A stretch of DNA of 64,000 nt, taken from positions 86,744,525 through 86,808,524 of the forward strand of contig CM043958.1 in the NCBI GenBank assembly GCA_014529385.2, given 5' to 3'. The position numbers were made by a program, and so were the translations under genes. The notes under the pieces were generated by a model. The model was not told the DNA's origin. It ran no database searches and saw only the letters and a program-made list of their open reading frames with translations. This DNA is from Adiantum capillus-veneris. Lineage: Eukaryota > Streptophyta > Polypodiopsida > Polypodiales > Pteridaceae. Each line of letters starts with the position of its first letter. Position 1 is the first letter of the stretch. Of this stretch, positions 1 through 13,500 are shown in pieces.

Positions 1-121
1 CTAATACAGAGAGATAGACTACAGAGATCTCGTACACAAGCTTTGTGTCTTCTCCTTCTCCATCTTCTTCCTACTCTGAGTTGCTGTCTTCCTTCTGTTT
101 CCTGTTTCATCATCTTCAACA
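1..121 (+). repeat. 5' LTR, 3' part only
   Basis: Matches 4908-5028 over 121 bases with one substitution. It ends in CA directly before the primer binding region. Confidence 0.93.
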
Positions 122-123
122 AT

Positions 124-136
124 TGGTATCAGAGCC
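124..136 (+). promoter_or_regulatory. Primer binding site, initiator tRNA-Met type
   Basis: TGGTATCAGAGCC begins two bases after the LTR end. This is the usual plant copia primer site, complementary to the 3' end of initiator methionine tRNA, and it primes minus-strand DNA synthesis. Confidence 0.9.
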
Positions 137-520
137 AGGTTATTTCCAGAGCCTCTACTTGCGTTTTCGCGTCCGCGCGCGCAATTGCAGTTTTCAAGTA
201 GTTTTCGGAAAATTTGCTCGTGGGAGCATCCTCGACGTTCCAGGAGTATTCTGAACAGGCGACCTGAGGTTTTACCCCCCTTTCGAAGCCGTTCGAGCCC
301 TCGGAATTTTGTTCTGAGCAGCGTAGCAGAAGTTACTTTTCGGAGGTGTTTAGATCAAGAGGGTGTGCTTTTTGACAGATTTTCTTCAGGTAAACAGTTC
401 TTTTGGGAAGCAACTTGTCTTAGCTTTGTGCTGAGATTTTGTGTAGAGTTTTGCTTGCATTGGAGAGGAGATTTGTGAATCTCTTGGAGGTTCTTTTGCT
501 CTCTTGTGTGCATCCACACT

Positions 521-3500
521 ATGGCTCAATCTACGGAGAAAGAGATTTTTGGTGCGTTTACATTCGAAGACAAATTGGATGGTACCAACTATTCTCTTTG
601 GTCTTTTATGGCCAAAAATGTTTTGGTTGGTAAAGGATTGTGGGATTATGTATCTGGAGATGAAGTTCGTCCAGGTAGCATTGCACCTGCCACGCTTGGT
701 CGTGGTGCAGCTGTTGGTGCAGGACCCTCATAGGTCACTCCAGAGCAAAAGAGATGGGATACTAAAGATGCACAAGCTATGGCTGTGATTGCCTTAACCA
801 TAAAGAGGACAATCACACCACATATCAAATCTTGCAGAACTTCTAAGGATGCTTGGAACACTCTGCAAGCTATGTTTGGAGGAAGAAACGCTGCCAGAAT
901 AGAGTTTTTGAAGAAACAACTTGACAAAATACAGATGGACGAAGGTGACGATATTGTCGAGCATCTTATAAAAATCAGGGATCTTAAAGAGCAATTGCTT
1001 AGCATTGATGAAGTGATTCCAGAGAAGGACTTGGTTTCCAAAACACTCAATTCACTACCACCATCTTATTTGACTTTTCAGACTTCTTTGACTCTGTCTT
1101 TGCGAGTTAATCCTGAGCCTCTTCATTTTGAAGAGTTAGTGGCTTTGCTATTGCAGGAGGATCAATCACGTAAGAACAAGTCTTTACAGGTGGATGGTAT
1201 GGATCATGCTCTTGTTGTACATAACAAAAACAAGGGTAAAGAGAGTGCTCATCACTCCAAGTCTGGTGCAGGACAGTCTTCAGAAAAGTCTAAAGGTGAT
1301 TCCGACAAGTCCAAGAAGAAAGGTAAATGTCACTACTGCAAGAAACCTGGTCACTACATTAGTGAGTGTAAAAAGCGAATTGCTAAAGAAAAGAAGAAAG
1401 AGTCAAGTTTGGTTGTTTCAGCTTCGGGTGATTCTTCTACAACTAAAGAAGAGTGTGCAAACTTTGTGCAGGATTCTTATGCTTTCGTAGTATGTTCAGA
1501 TTTTTCTGCTTACAGTGTTGACGAGACACAAATGATTTGGTACTTTGATAGTGGTGCATCCATGCATATTACTTCAAGGAAGGATTTGTTTTGTTCATTG
1601 GATGCAGCTCCAGCAGGAAAGAAGGTGACATGTGCAAATAATGCTTCTTATCCAATCAAAGGCGTTGGTAAGATTTTGATTACCATTTCAGATGGTTCAG
1701 ATTTATGCTTGCCAGATGTCTTATATGTTCCAGGCATCAAGAAGAATTTGTTGTCTGTATCCTCTCTTGCAAAAAATGGTCTTCGGGTCATTTTTTAGGA
1801 TGACAGATGTGTTGTACGAGATCGAGAGAATGGTTATTCTCTTATCACTACAGGTACGCTGGAAAATGGATTTTTTATGCTAGATCGTTATGAAAAGCAG
1901 ATTCAGGTATGTATTACAGAAACAAAGACTCAGGCCATGCAGGATGCTGAGTTGTGGCATGCTAGATTTGGGCATGTTAGTTATGGCAGTTTGATGACTT
2001 TACAACGTCATAATATGGTGCATGATTTGTCTTTATTGGAGATGCCACCAAGACATGTATGTGAAGGTTGCGTTCTTGGAAGATGCACAGATTTGCATTT
2101 TCGTAGGATGGTTCAGTTAGAGCGACACGAAAGTTGCAGCTTGTACACAGTGATGTATGTGGTCCTATGAGGACGCCATCTATAGGAAACAGCCTTTATT
2201 TTGTGACCTTCATTGATGACTTTTCCAGGTTTTGTTGGGTGTATCCACTCAAAGCAAAGTCAGATGTGTTTGCAGTTTTTCAACATTATGTCGCTATGGT
2301 TGAAAATGAAACAGGTTGCAAAGTACAGACTCTTCGTACCGATCGAGGAGGTGAATACATGTCAGGTGCATTTAAGGATTTTTTGGGAAAGAAAGGCATT
2401 AAACACCAATGCACTATGCCATACACACCACAACAGAATGGTGTTGCAGAAAGGAAGAACAGGTCTTTAATGGAGACAGCTAGATGTATGCTCAAGGCTA
2501 AGAGTTTGCCTCATAAGCTATGGATGGAGGCAGTTGCTTGTGCAACACATGTTTTGAACAGGTGTCCTACTCGTGCCTTGAAGACCATTACTCCAAATGA
2601 AGCTTGGTATGACAAAAAATCTTCAGTCAGTTATCTTCGTGTTTTTGGTTGTCTTGCTTATGCTCACATCCCTCAGCATTTACGTGGGAAGCTTGATGAT
2701 AAGGCAATCAAATGTATATTTGTGGGGTACAGTAGTGGAAGTAAAGGTTATAGACTTTACAATCCTGCTACAAACAAAAATTTTGAAAGTCGTGATGTAA
2801 TTTTTGCAGAAACTACTGCTCAACCTATGGTTGCTTTTGATGTACCTCATATGCAAACACATGATGTATTTGAAGGTTTGCTTCCTTCTTTTGTGGAGAA
2901 TCAAGAATCACAACAAGTTGATAATCTTGATCAATCTTTTGATCAGCATGTGACACCTCATGATGTAGAGGAAATTGTGCGTGAAGAGCAAGAAGTTCTC
3001 AGGGAAGAAAGAACCTTGCCTAAATGGGTTCAGAAAACTTTGCAGGATAGCAAGTTGGATGCACCGTTGCCACGAAAAACACGTGCTGGTACTACTTTTG
3101 GCAGAGAGCAAGTAGATTTGGTTTGCTTTAGCACTCTTTGTGATGCAGATGAGCCTGATTCATTTGAACAAGCTTTAGAGTGTGTTCAGTGGAAAGATGC
3201 TATGCAGCAAGAAATTGATTCTATTCATAAGAATCATACATGGGATCTAGTGGACTTGCCTACAGGTAAAAAACCTATTGGTACAAAGTGGGTTTTTAAG
3301 GTAAAAAGGAAACAAGATGGTACTGTTGACAGGTACAAAGCAAGGCTTGTGGCAAAAGGCTATGTGCAACAGAAAGGCATAGATTATGATGAAACCTTTG
3401 CTCCCACTTCTCGTGCGTCCATAGTTAGATCACTAGTTGCAATTGTTGTTCATCATGGTTGGAAAGTGCATCAGTTGGATATCAAAACTACTTTTTTGAA

Positions 3501-4701
3501 TGGTGATTTGCAGGAAGAAGTTTATGTAATTCAACCAAGTGGTTTTGTTGTAAAAGGTCAAGAGCAAAAGGTATGTAGATTGCGTAAAGTTTTGTATGGT
3601 CTCAAACAGGCTCCAAGAGCATGGTATGAGAAGATACATACTTATTTGATTGGCCAGGGATTTCAGAATAGTCCAACAGAAAGTACTTTGTATGTCAAAA
3701 AGAGAGATGGAGTTCTCATTATGCTAACACTTTATGTAGATGATATGCTTCTTACAAGCAATAATGCAAATGAAATTGAAGCGTTTAAAGATGCTTTGAG
3801 AAAAACCTTTGAGATGTCTGATCTTGGTTTGCTACATTATTACTTGGGTATTCAATTTGTGCAATCAGAGGATGGCATATACATGTTGCAGGCAAAATAT
3901 TTGCATAAAATTTTGGACAAGTTTGGTATGCAAAATTGTAAGCCAATCTCTACACCCGCAGAAACTGGATCAAAGTTGAGCATGCATGATGCTGGAGAAC
4001 CTTTTGATGTACATACTTATGCAGCAGCCGTTGGTTGCTTGATATATTTGGCAAGCAACACTCGTCCAGACATTCAATTTGGGGTTTCACAAGCAAGCAG
4101 ATTTATGCACAACCCAGGTATGCATCATTGGCAGGCTGTGAAGCGCATACTTCGTTACCTTTCAGGTACCCCTAATCTTGCCATGTTCTTTCCAAGGGGG
4201 GATATGTATGGAAAGCACAGTTCTATGCAGCTTCTTGGTTACAGCGATTCAGATTGGGCTGGTGATTTTGACACACGACATTCCACAAGTGGCAATTGTT
4301 TTTTCTTGGGAAATGCATGTATATCTTGGCTAAGCAAGAAGCAACCCACAGTGGCTACATCAACTTGTGAAGCTGAGTACAGGGCAGCTTTCAGGGCAAC
4401 AGTTGATTGTGTATGGATACGCAGGTTATTGGCAGATCTTTGTGAGTGTCAACAGGCACCCACTACCATTTTCACTGACAATCAGAGTGCTATGGCAGTT
4501 GCAAGGAATCCAGTATTTCATGCAAGAACAAAGCACATAGAGGTTCACTACCACTATGTCAAGGAAAGGCTACATGCAGAGGAGATCACACTAACTTACT
4601 GTCCTACACAGGATAACATTGCAGATCTATTTACGAAGGCGTTATCACGAGAAAAGTTTGAAGCTTTCCGAAAATCTTTGGGCTTACTCTCATACACATG
4701 A
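521..4701 (+). pseudogene. copia Gag-Pol polyprotein, broken
   Basis: The start is the ATG at 521, which opens a typical copia Gag N-terminus. In order: Gag with a CX2CX4HX4C zinc knuckle (about 1328-1369); aspartic protease with D-S-G-A at 1547-1558; GAG-pre-integrase HHCC region (about 1950-2110); integrase core with the D-D-E surroundings (about 2134-2470); reverse transcriptase with YVDDM at 3732-3746; RNase H with DWAGD and EAEYRA (about 4250-4390). Three lesions are visible: TAG at 731-733 in Gag, TAG at 1796-1798 after the protease, and a one-base frame change between about 2118 and 2134 at the start of the integrase core, consistent with loss of a single base. From 2134 to 4701 the integrase core, RT and RNase H remain fully open. 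The protease-integrase-RT order separates it from Ty3/gypsy. It is probably mobilised only in trans, if at all. Confidence 0.93.
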
Positions 4702-4737
4702 TGATCTGCTACCTTGTACGGATTCACACTATCACTA

Positions 4738-4749
4738 CAGGGGGGGATT
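4738..4749 (+). promoter_or_regulatory. Polypurine tract (plus-strand primer)
   Basis: CAGGGGGGGATT lies immediately 5' of the TG that opens the 3' LTR, the expected position for the plus-strand primer. Confidence 0.8.
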
Positions 4750-5028
4750 TGTAGACATGTAGGAGTGTTAGTGTGTATACGCGCTTCACCAGGGGCACTT
4801 TTCTCCCACTGGGTTTTTCTCCTTGGACATCTGGTGTGAAAGGACACCTTATCTCTTAGGGTTTCATATAAGCTTTGTAGCTCTGAGTTTGTATATACAC
4901 TATTATTCTAATACAGAGAGATAGACTACAGAGATCTCGTACACAAGCTCTGTGTCTTCTCCTTCTCCATCTTCTTCCTACTCTGAGTTGCTGTCTTCCT
5001 TCTGTTTCCTGTTTCATCATCTTCAACA
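4750..5028 (+). repeat. 3' LTR of copia element
   Basis: A 279-bp LTR bounded by TG and CA. Its last 121 bases match window bases 1-121. The short length is ordinary for plant copia elements. Confidence 0.92.
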
Positions 5029-8000
5029 TTGGTCAAGAAGATGGCATGCCGCCTCTAGTTGTACCACCATTGCAATCATTCAAAAGAAGAAGTAAAAAGT
5101 ATGGGCCTTCCTCTTGCATATTCCAAGTGTCCAAGGAAGCCTATGAAGGGTTGGATAGTCAAAGATCGTGGAAGCCACAAGATCCATGAGTAGGGCAATT
5201 TTTGAAAGATTTAAAGAGATCCTTTTAAGAAGGTTTTAGAGAGTAATTACCAACATGCAAAAAACTAAACCCTCCTCCCTCTCTCATTGAAAGCAATCTT
5301 GCCAATCTAAGCACCCAGAGGAGGGAGACAACCACAAGGCACCACCCAAAGAGCAAGATGAAGCACTACCAGCCACATGGCTTAATCAGCGTGTCGGTAG
5401 CCCACCAAAACCATCTAGTAAAGGTGCTCAATCCATGGGAAGTATCAAAGTACTTTCACCGGTCCATGAAGATTACAATGTTTCAAGCATAGAGAATCGA
5501 CTACTCTCGGTCCTAACAAAGCAAGTTCACCACTAAACACAACATCCCCTACAAGCTTACACATGCTTATGGCAGAATATGGAAATGAAGGAGACGATGA
5601 TTCTTCAAAAGAAGACTCCAAAGATAAAGCTAAGGATTGGGCTCCCATTTCACTGTCAATCCCAAGGGGAAGGAGGATGAAGAACCAACCAAAGCGGAGA
5701 TTTTTGTACAACGAGAGGCCAATTAAGTGCCCACTGAAGAATTTCCAACACCAGAACAACATGCACAATCGACTGCTCCCCAGAAAAACAAAGGCAGAGC
5801 TATTCTTGTGCATGATCTAGAAGAGGAAGCTGAACTTCAATCTCTCAAAGACAAGGAGCTACAAAAATTGATGGACAAATAAGTTAACACGTAGATTTGG
5901 AAAGTGCAAGCAGTAGTTGGAGGATTGGTAGCAAGCATGCAGGTGCCGTCTTTTTGAGAAAAAGGTTTGAAGAATTTCTCTGAATAGTGGAAGCCCGTCT
6001 CTAAGTCAGCATTTAGGCCTCCCTAAAAGAAGCACAACGGAAAAAGTTGAAGATTTTTGGGAGAAAGGCCAGCCAAAGAGTGACAGAAAAGATGGCACAT
6101 CCCACACAATGATGTGCAAGAGGTGGGGCTTAAGCTAATTGCTCACCAGCCATCAAAGTTAAGGCTTCTTGTTCCTTGTCGGTTTTCGTGCAATTGTATT
6201 GCTTTTTCCTTAGTTAGCCTTGGTTCCATGATTAGTGAAATTGGTATATTAGGCTTCCATAGCCATTTTGTCTTAGGTTGTTGATTGTGGGATGTAGGCA
6301 ATGATTCCTTGCTACTTACCCTCGAAGCTCCCACTTCTTGTACTCGTTTTGTAGGTTTTCTCAGTGGTGGTTGCTTCTTCTTCTTTCTCGACACCATCTT
6401 GGTCTTTGTCGAAGGTTTCTTATAGGTTGTCATAGTGTTGGTTTTTGTTTATACTTGGGTACCCAAATATACCATGAAGTAACTCAATGCACCTTTGTTG
6501 GTACCCTAATTTTCTTGGTTCCTCGCATGCATGTCTTTGCAAGTTGGGGTTCATTCTGTAGTTATAGTGGAGCTTCCTATAAGTGTTGTTTTATGGGAAA
6601 TCACTATGCTAGAAAGATATTGTATTGGAACCCTTTGGAGTCTTTACCGTGTAGTATAGCATTATAAGTTATGATCGAGGGTATTTTCCAATATTATCTT
6701 TTCTTCAAGCTTATGCAACAGCACATAAAATAGGTGTCGACAAGCTACTCCATCTATTTGTAAGCCCATAATAATATAGTTGCTTTATGGTTTCTACAAA
6801 ACATTGTTGCACAATTCACTTGTGTTGATCTGGCTTCTCTATGCCGATGATTGAATGGGTTCAAAAAAATATGTCCTATTTGGCAAAAGCTCTCGTGGTC
6901 TCAATGGCATGATATCTCATCTTTTTTTTGTCCTTTGGAGAGCATCATAACATGTAGCATACTCTTTAGCATGTGAGAATAGAATAGGCCACCAAACTCC
7001 AACCATCATGATTGGTCTAGCTGTTGTATCAACTGAAAATTGTCCAATTGCTAATCTGATGTGCACTTGCTCAAGATAGGAACATATTCGTTCTCACTCA
7101 GGCACAAAGCAAGTTGTTGATCCTTACCTCGCCTATACAACTATTTATCAAAAGAGCTTAATTTTGAGGCTGCCATTCAATCTATTTATCAATAAGAGCA
7201 TAGTTTTGAGGCCCCCATTCAATCGCTCTTTGTCTATGCTTGCTCATTGTTCTAGGAAAGTTTTTGTTCAAAAGACATTCTACCAAATACTAACCCCCAT
7301 TTTGGTATAACCATAATCTGAAAAAGTGTCGTAATATTGTTTGCAATTCTAAAGAATTTAGGGACATCTATTTTCTTGGATGGCCGATATACATCCAACA
7401 ATTTGATTTTTGCAAAATGCAAACCTATCATTGTCTTATGAGCTCGGTCCAAATCTCAAAGGATGCACTATTTAGAAACCCCCTTATAACATGTGTTTGG
7501 GGGATAGTTAAAAAACCCATTTTTGAATGAATAAAATAACCCCTTTATCTTTTGAATTTTTTTTAAATGGAATATATAGAAAGCCCTTTTTTTAATGTCA
7601 ACTCTATTAATTTGCTTAAAACGTTTGCATAGAAAAGACCCCTCATATTTGTTTAGGTTCCCATGATGCATCTTATGCACAACACAATTATATTTTGACT
7701 AAGCTTTGAGGCAAGACTGCTGACCACTTTGATGTCACTATTGGTTGCCTTATTTATATATGCATTACTAGGTGAGATGTTAATTAGTCTTGGTGAAGAC
7801 ATTTATGCATAACCGAGGGTCTCTGCATTGGAAGGTAGTTGAGTGGATCTTTCACTAATTGAATGGCACTATACATCTTGGATTATTTTAACCAAAACCT
7901 CTTTTCTCCTACAATCAATGAGAACGATGTTCTCACCTACATTTGCAAGATCTCTCTCTTAAGTACATCAATCGCTTTTCGAGACCGCCGAAATTCGAAG

Positions 8001-8781
8001 TAACACCACTGCTACACACCACAAAAAATAACAAGTCAGAGTCCACGCAAACAAAAAAGGAAACCAGCAAAAACAGAGAAGAAACCTGTACAGAATAACC
8101 TTCCATTCATATCTCAGAACATGGCAATGTTTGAGAAAAGCATGCCCTTTTTGCACAGGCTCAGAAAACCTCCTCATCAACACTACACTCCCTTTTTCTC
8201 AAAAGGTAGTGCCAAAAAGGTTTAGGAGTGTCATTCACAAAACACATTCACCGAGTCTTACCACAAACAAAAGCTTCTCTTGGCATTCATCACACTATAC
8301 AAATTTCCTCTCAATAATGACAAATGGAGTTGTACGAGTTACAAAGGGATACCACAATGACCACGCAGGCTCTCAAAATCCATGATGTGGTAAGCAGCTA
8401 AATCTTTGGCTTGGAACCATTCCAAACTACTGAGATCTATTCATTATACATGACAGCAGCCTCTTAAGGTTCGATCTAAACCCAACCAATCAGAACCTTT
8501 ACAGCTCCTCCTCCATGATCCCGTAAATGTCATTACCATAATTAACTTGTTCTGTATGAAACATGGCTCTATTTGGAGCCAACTTTCATAACTCAGCGTA
8601 CTCACCTTCATCCAATCAAATAATGTCTCCAATCATGCAGCCTCCATTCAGGTGCCGCCTCTGCAATGATAGTCCAGATTCCACGGACAACCCATACAAT
8701 TAAGGGATCATCCAAGCTATAAACTCCATTTATGGTGTGCATAAACTTTCAGATGTGTAAAACGATGCCTCAAAACCAACA
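5029..8781. other. Unassigned DNA, including RRN3 3' flank
   Basis: No gene is recognised here. The open frames (for example 5563-5820 plus, 6143-6433 minus, 7968-8183 minus) are short, have biased composition and carry no motif I know. Roughly 8400-8781, just beyond the RRN3 stop codon on the minus strand, is the likely 3' UTR, but I see no clear AATAAA signal there. The rest looks like decayed repeat DNA. Confidence 0.5.
7141..7224. repeat. Short imperfect tandem duplication
   Basis: A unit of about 40 bases beginning ctatttatcaa and ending gccattcaat occurs twice in a row with a few substitutions. Confidence 0.7.
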
Positions 8782-9154
8782 TCAGCAAAATGAATTTGAA
8801 TATCGTTGTAAAACCTCAGGGGTCAATTTTGCAGGGAGAGGCAGAGGTGACTTCAACGCTCTGGCTCTCATAAAATGTGAAGGCACCAAGTCACCTGGTG
8901 TCAGTGACATCCGGTTCATTGAGATCTCAAAACCTTCCAAATCATCTTCGTCCTCAGTAACACTGTCATTGTCTTCCATAGAATGTAGCTCTACAGACCC
9001 GGGCCTTTCAAAGCTCTCTCTGAACAGTTTTCCTTTGGCCTCCGAAGCAATCAAACCTTCTCCCTCATTCTCATTGCCTTCTATGTCAGAATCGGATAAC
9101 TCGTCTTCTGGGCATTGCACCATGGACCAAAATATGAAATTTGGTCTTATAAAT
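8782..9154 (-). CDS. RRN3: RRN3 exon 15 and stop (residues 557-680)
   Basis: It begins by completing the split Arg codon and encodes FIRPNFIFWSMV, then a Ser/Asp/Glu-rich C-terminal tail and TGA at 8782-8784. The acidic tail resembles the phosphorylated C-terminal region of RRN3 in other organisms. Confidence 0.9.
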
Positions 9155-10455
9155 CTGCAACAGGAACATGCAGACACGGTCATGAGAGATGGCACCCAAC
9201 ATTATATACACCTCTATGAGATGTGAAAAGAGAGGTAAAAGGATGAACCTGTCCGACTGTCTCAGTAAATAAGGATCAAAAGGGAAAAACATATCGAGCC
9301 GATTAATGCCACCGAATGTGTTTAATTCAAGAGCATCGATGTTCCTGTTCACCTCAGACGACAAATTTGCATTGACAAGATGTGCTGCAGTTGCTTGCTT
9401 TAAAAATTCGTCGACCACGGATCGTAGACACAGCTAGTATGAGAGAGAGAGAGAGAGAGTTAATTATGACTGATAAACTGCTTCAACCGTCTACTGAGAA
9501 AGAAACTGAAAATACCTTCAACGGATTTAGGCTGTGCCTTAAAAGATCGTCGAGAGGCAACTTGTACAACATTTCACGTGCATCTAGGTCATCTAGTAAT
9601 GTTTTCATCCTAAAACACAGCACATACATGACAGCCTGCAGTCACATCTTTCATGAGCATGTAATCAAAACTACTCCATCCACATGTATCTAAAAGTTGT
9701 ACATTGTTGATAAATTATAAGAAGGGAACATTGCTGCTAGCTTGAATTTCCTCACCTGGCAAGCGGAATATAGCACGCCATGGACTCCAGCATCTACTGT
9801 TAAAGCCCCTTTTGTCTCAATTTGTCTAGGAGTATAGCTTATACACCAGCTTACAACTCTGTTAAAATAGGAGTCAGAAATTTAATCATTTGAGACCACC
9901 CCATGAAAAGGCAAAACTAGAGAGCCTACCGCTTCAAGGACGATGAAATTATGTTTAATGGAAGATACTTGGCACGTGCAAGGAAACTTGCAAGATATGC
10001 TGCGGCAGACATTCTGTTAACAAAATTAGCATGGTCAAGAACAATTAAAAACCTGACTCGGTCCCACGTCATCAACTAAATATTACATCCTCAACTATAA
10101 TCATCAATTGTGACCAGTGAATGTAGAGCTAGGTATGTATACAAACCAGCCTGCACTTAAAACAAACGTCTCTGCAAAATGTAGCTATTATAGCTTAAGA
10201 GATGACAACACACTGAACAATGATTGAGCTCAACAATGTTTTTAAAAGTGCGATAGGTAAAAAGGATTGATGGTCGTGCATATAAACCTACATTTGGAGC
10301 TTTGCACACATCTTCTGTTACTGCATTCTACGTCGTCCTCTGTGAGCAACACCCCTCCAACCCCAAACCCAGAGGATTTAAAACACTTCTTGACTGCGTT
10401 ACGGCAGCTGGTCTTGTATTCAGTCTTGGTCTTTTTCACAGCAAAAGCTAGCTGT

Positions 10456-10530
<75 letters not shown>

Positions 10531-13500
10531 AATGAAATGAAATGTTATATTAACGTCTTCAAAAAGCCAGAATGACCTATGAGACCAAACTGATACAAAA
10601 GTGGTGAATCTGTTACAATGTCTAGGTACCTTAGTACTAAAGTACTAAGTGTGAAAAGTGTGAAAGTGTGAAAATAAATGTGAAAAACTAAATACAAAGT
10701 ATTAAAATAAACTTCTTAGGAGCATTCTGGGTGTCTGGCTAGAATGCTTCTGACCCTTTGTTGTAGTCTCCTCCGGTGAAGTGTGCTTCTGCATCTCGGT
10801 CGTGGTCGTCTCGATTTCCTAAGCTCAATCGCCCTGTCAATGAGGGTGCCTTTGGTATGAATGTGGGTACTCCTTTGTGCTGGCTGCTGGCCTCTTGCTT
10901 CTCCTTCCACTCCTGCTTCTCTCGATCCGAAGAAATCTGTGATCTGCCTCTGAGGCTGTAGTGCTCTTTGTCTTCTCATTAGATTATCCCTGTGCCGATG
11001 TAGTTCCAGTAGGTACAAGCCTAAGCATCTTTGATCTTGGTATTGCATGACTCTATCTAGAGGTCCAAAGCCTTCTTTAAATAGGCAATGGAAACACCCA
11101 CGTATCTCATAGTATACGGTGCAGTGGCATATATAGTGTAATTCTGTCTCCGGCTCCATTCCGCATAACTTGCAAATTCTGCCCTCAGGTGGGATTCCCC
11201 TAAATCTGCCAAATTCAATTTCCAACTGGTGTGAGGATGTACGAATCTGACCAATAGCACATCTCAAACCATGAGACAGGTGGGTATCCATGTAGCTCGG
11301 GCGAATCACAAATCCATCTTCAAATAGCTGTAGGAAGTTCTCTTCGTAGTCGGCCACCTTCGTGCCCAATTCTTGTGTAGGGTCTACCCATGTCCTCTTA
11401 GTATCCAACTATATAAGATCCTGACGGATGATTTTGTTAATCTCCGTTCGTGTAATTGCCAGTGATGGAGCCTCAAGAGAGTATTGGAAGGGGGGTAATC
11501 TTTCCATACTGAACCCGTGTCTCTGAAACCACGAGGACAGTTGCGCATACCAGCATGATGTATCCCCTTTCATTGCTAATTGTCGAGAGGATTCGAGGGC
11601 CAGTCTAGTATATCGGCAATTATTTGTATCGCACAAACCATGTATAAAGGACACTGATCTGGTAAGAGCTTCAATTTCTATCGGAGGGACAGCTAGTTCC
11701 GTTCGGGTAATCGCGTGTGGTACGGAGGCCTTGGCTCTAATCATTCGGGAAATCATAGATACCAAAGGTCTCTCCATTGACTTGCAATTATCCTGATCCA
11801 CAGATGGTCACCCCATAAAGCATAGCCGAAGCCACCACAGTATCAAAGAGCCAAAGTTTTGTTCGTGCTTCCTGAAACTGCACTAGTGAACACATCCTCT
11901 CCAACCCTCCCAAGGCCGCAGAGGCTCTGGACAATCTAGAATCCGCTGCTTTCTTAAGAGTAAACTTCGGTCCTGCAAATACCACACCAAGGTATGTGTA
12001 TGCGTCTGTGTACTCTACCGTATCCTGGCCATATGCAAATGTAGGTGCCGATCTCCTAACCCACTGCGGTGTGGTGTTAAACACCATAACTTTGGTTTTA
12101 CCCAAGTTTACCGACAGTCCACTGTCCTCCGCGAATTTATGTAGTGCATCTAGCTGCCTCTGCATTCCATCTGGTGATTCTGCTATCAATACAATATCAT
12201 CTGCATACAACAACAAAGGGATCCATGACCCTGCAAGTTGAGCACCTCTCTCACCCTCTCTATCAATGTAATCTGATACCTCATCTATGTACATACCAAA
12301 TAAAGTAGGTGACCCGTATAAGGCCATGATCCCCCAAATAATCTCTTTGGGGACCCCTAACTCTTGCATCCTACGCATCAATCTGGCCCTTGGTACTGTA
12401 TCAAAAGCTTTCCGAAAATCCACAAAGCAACAATACATCCTTCTCCCGCTTGCTCTTCCTTCCTCAATAATGGCTCTGATCGTAAGAATATGATCTAAAG
12501 TGGAATAACCCCTCCTGAATCAAGCTTGTCCTGTTGCACTTATGCCCTCATTCTCTGCCCATCTACTCAATTTTTGTTCAAGAATGGATACGTACAGTCG
12601 GGTCAATGTCTGACCTACCTTAATGGTACGGTAGTTCCCGGGTATCATAGGATCCCCTGACTTGAAAATAGGTACGATAGTAGATAATTTCCAAGATTCT
12701 GGTAATCCTTCACACATGACCCGATTAACCAGACGAGCAAGGACTTCTGAAAGTAGATCCCTCGCATGGATCAGGTGTTCTGCTACTAAACCATCATGAT
12801 CATATGCTCTTCTTGTCTTCATCTTATCACTGAGTTTTTTCACCATTTCCGTAGTAAAGAAAGTACTAGTAGCAAGGCATGGCTCTAGCGGATCTGGTAA
12901 TGGAGGCTATCCAGATACCATATATAACCAGGTCTCATGTGAGTCCTAACTCAAGAAGAGCTGATATAAATCCTTCTCCAGTTTGGCTAAAAATGCCCTT
13001 TTCTTGCGACGTACTATACGCCGAAGAGCAATCCGAGACTGCTTATATGGAGTGGATTTACAGGTGAGAAAGGCTACGAGTCTTTCTTTGGATACAGGTG
13101 AGAAAGGCTACGAGTCTTTCTTTGGATTTACAGGTGAGAAAGGCTACGAGAGTCTTTCTTTGGATACAAGTGAGAAAGGCTACGAGTCTTTCTTTGGATA
13201 CAAGATGGATGGCAACAAGGAAGAGGGTTCCTCTTCAGAGGATAGAGAGCCTATTCCAACTGCACATGAAATTGGCGAGAGTTCAGGCCAAGCAGAGAAA
13301 GCTTTGCAGGTTGTTACTGCTGTGACCATGTTCAAGCAATTGATGGAGAATCCAAGATTTATGGAGTTCATACAATCTTCATCAATAGCACATCAAGTTC
13401 AAGGCAGTTTTGGCATGCCAAGAACAGTGTTTAGGGGTATGCAAGGCATGGTGCCCAACCCCATGTATGCAAACATTGGTTTGCACCCAGGATTTCAGGG

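Larger units (their letters stand above)
1..5028 (+). mobile_element. Ty1/copia LTR retrotransposon, left end cut by window
   Basis: The first 121 bases match the last 121 bases of the repeat ending at 5028 with one difference (base 43, T versus C), so both are copies of one LTR and the window begins inside the 5' LTR. Between them lie a methionine-tRNA-type primer site, a Gag-protease-integrase-RT-RNaseH coding region in the copia order, and a polypurine tract just before the 3' LTR. The near-identical LTR pieces imply a young insertion, yet the coding region has two in-frame stops and one frameshift, so this copy cannot make an intact polyprotein by itself. The left flank is outside the window, so no target duplication can be checked. 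Confidence 0.95.

Noticed and set aside
8782-9195. Initially read as a stand-alone acidic-protein gene
   Set aside because: The FIRPNFIFWSMV start joins in frame to the upstream exon, so it is RRN3 exon 15.
10242-10439. 65-codon minus-strand ORF, partly repeated near 19646-19894
   Set aside because: It lies in the duplicated intron segment. The two copies differ by frame-breaking changes, so there is no sign of coding constraint.
10440-10530. Open frames of alternating Arg-Glu or Ser-Leu through (GA)n tracts, also near 18500-18740, 19800-19890, 26840-27010 and 33840-33950
   Set aside because: These are microsatellite translations with no coding evidence.
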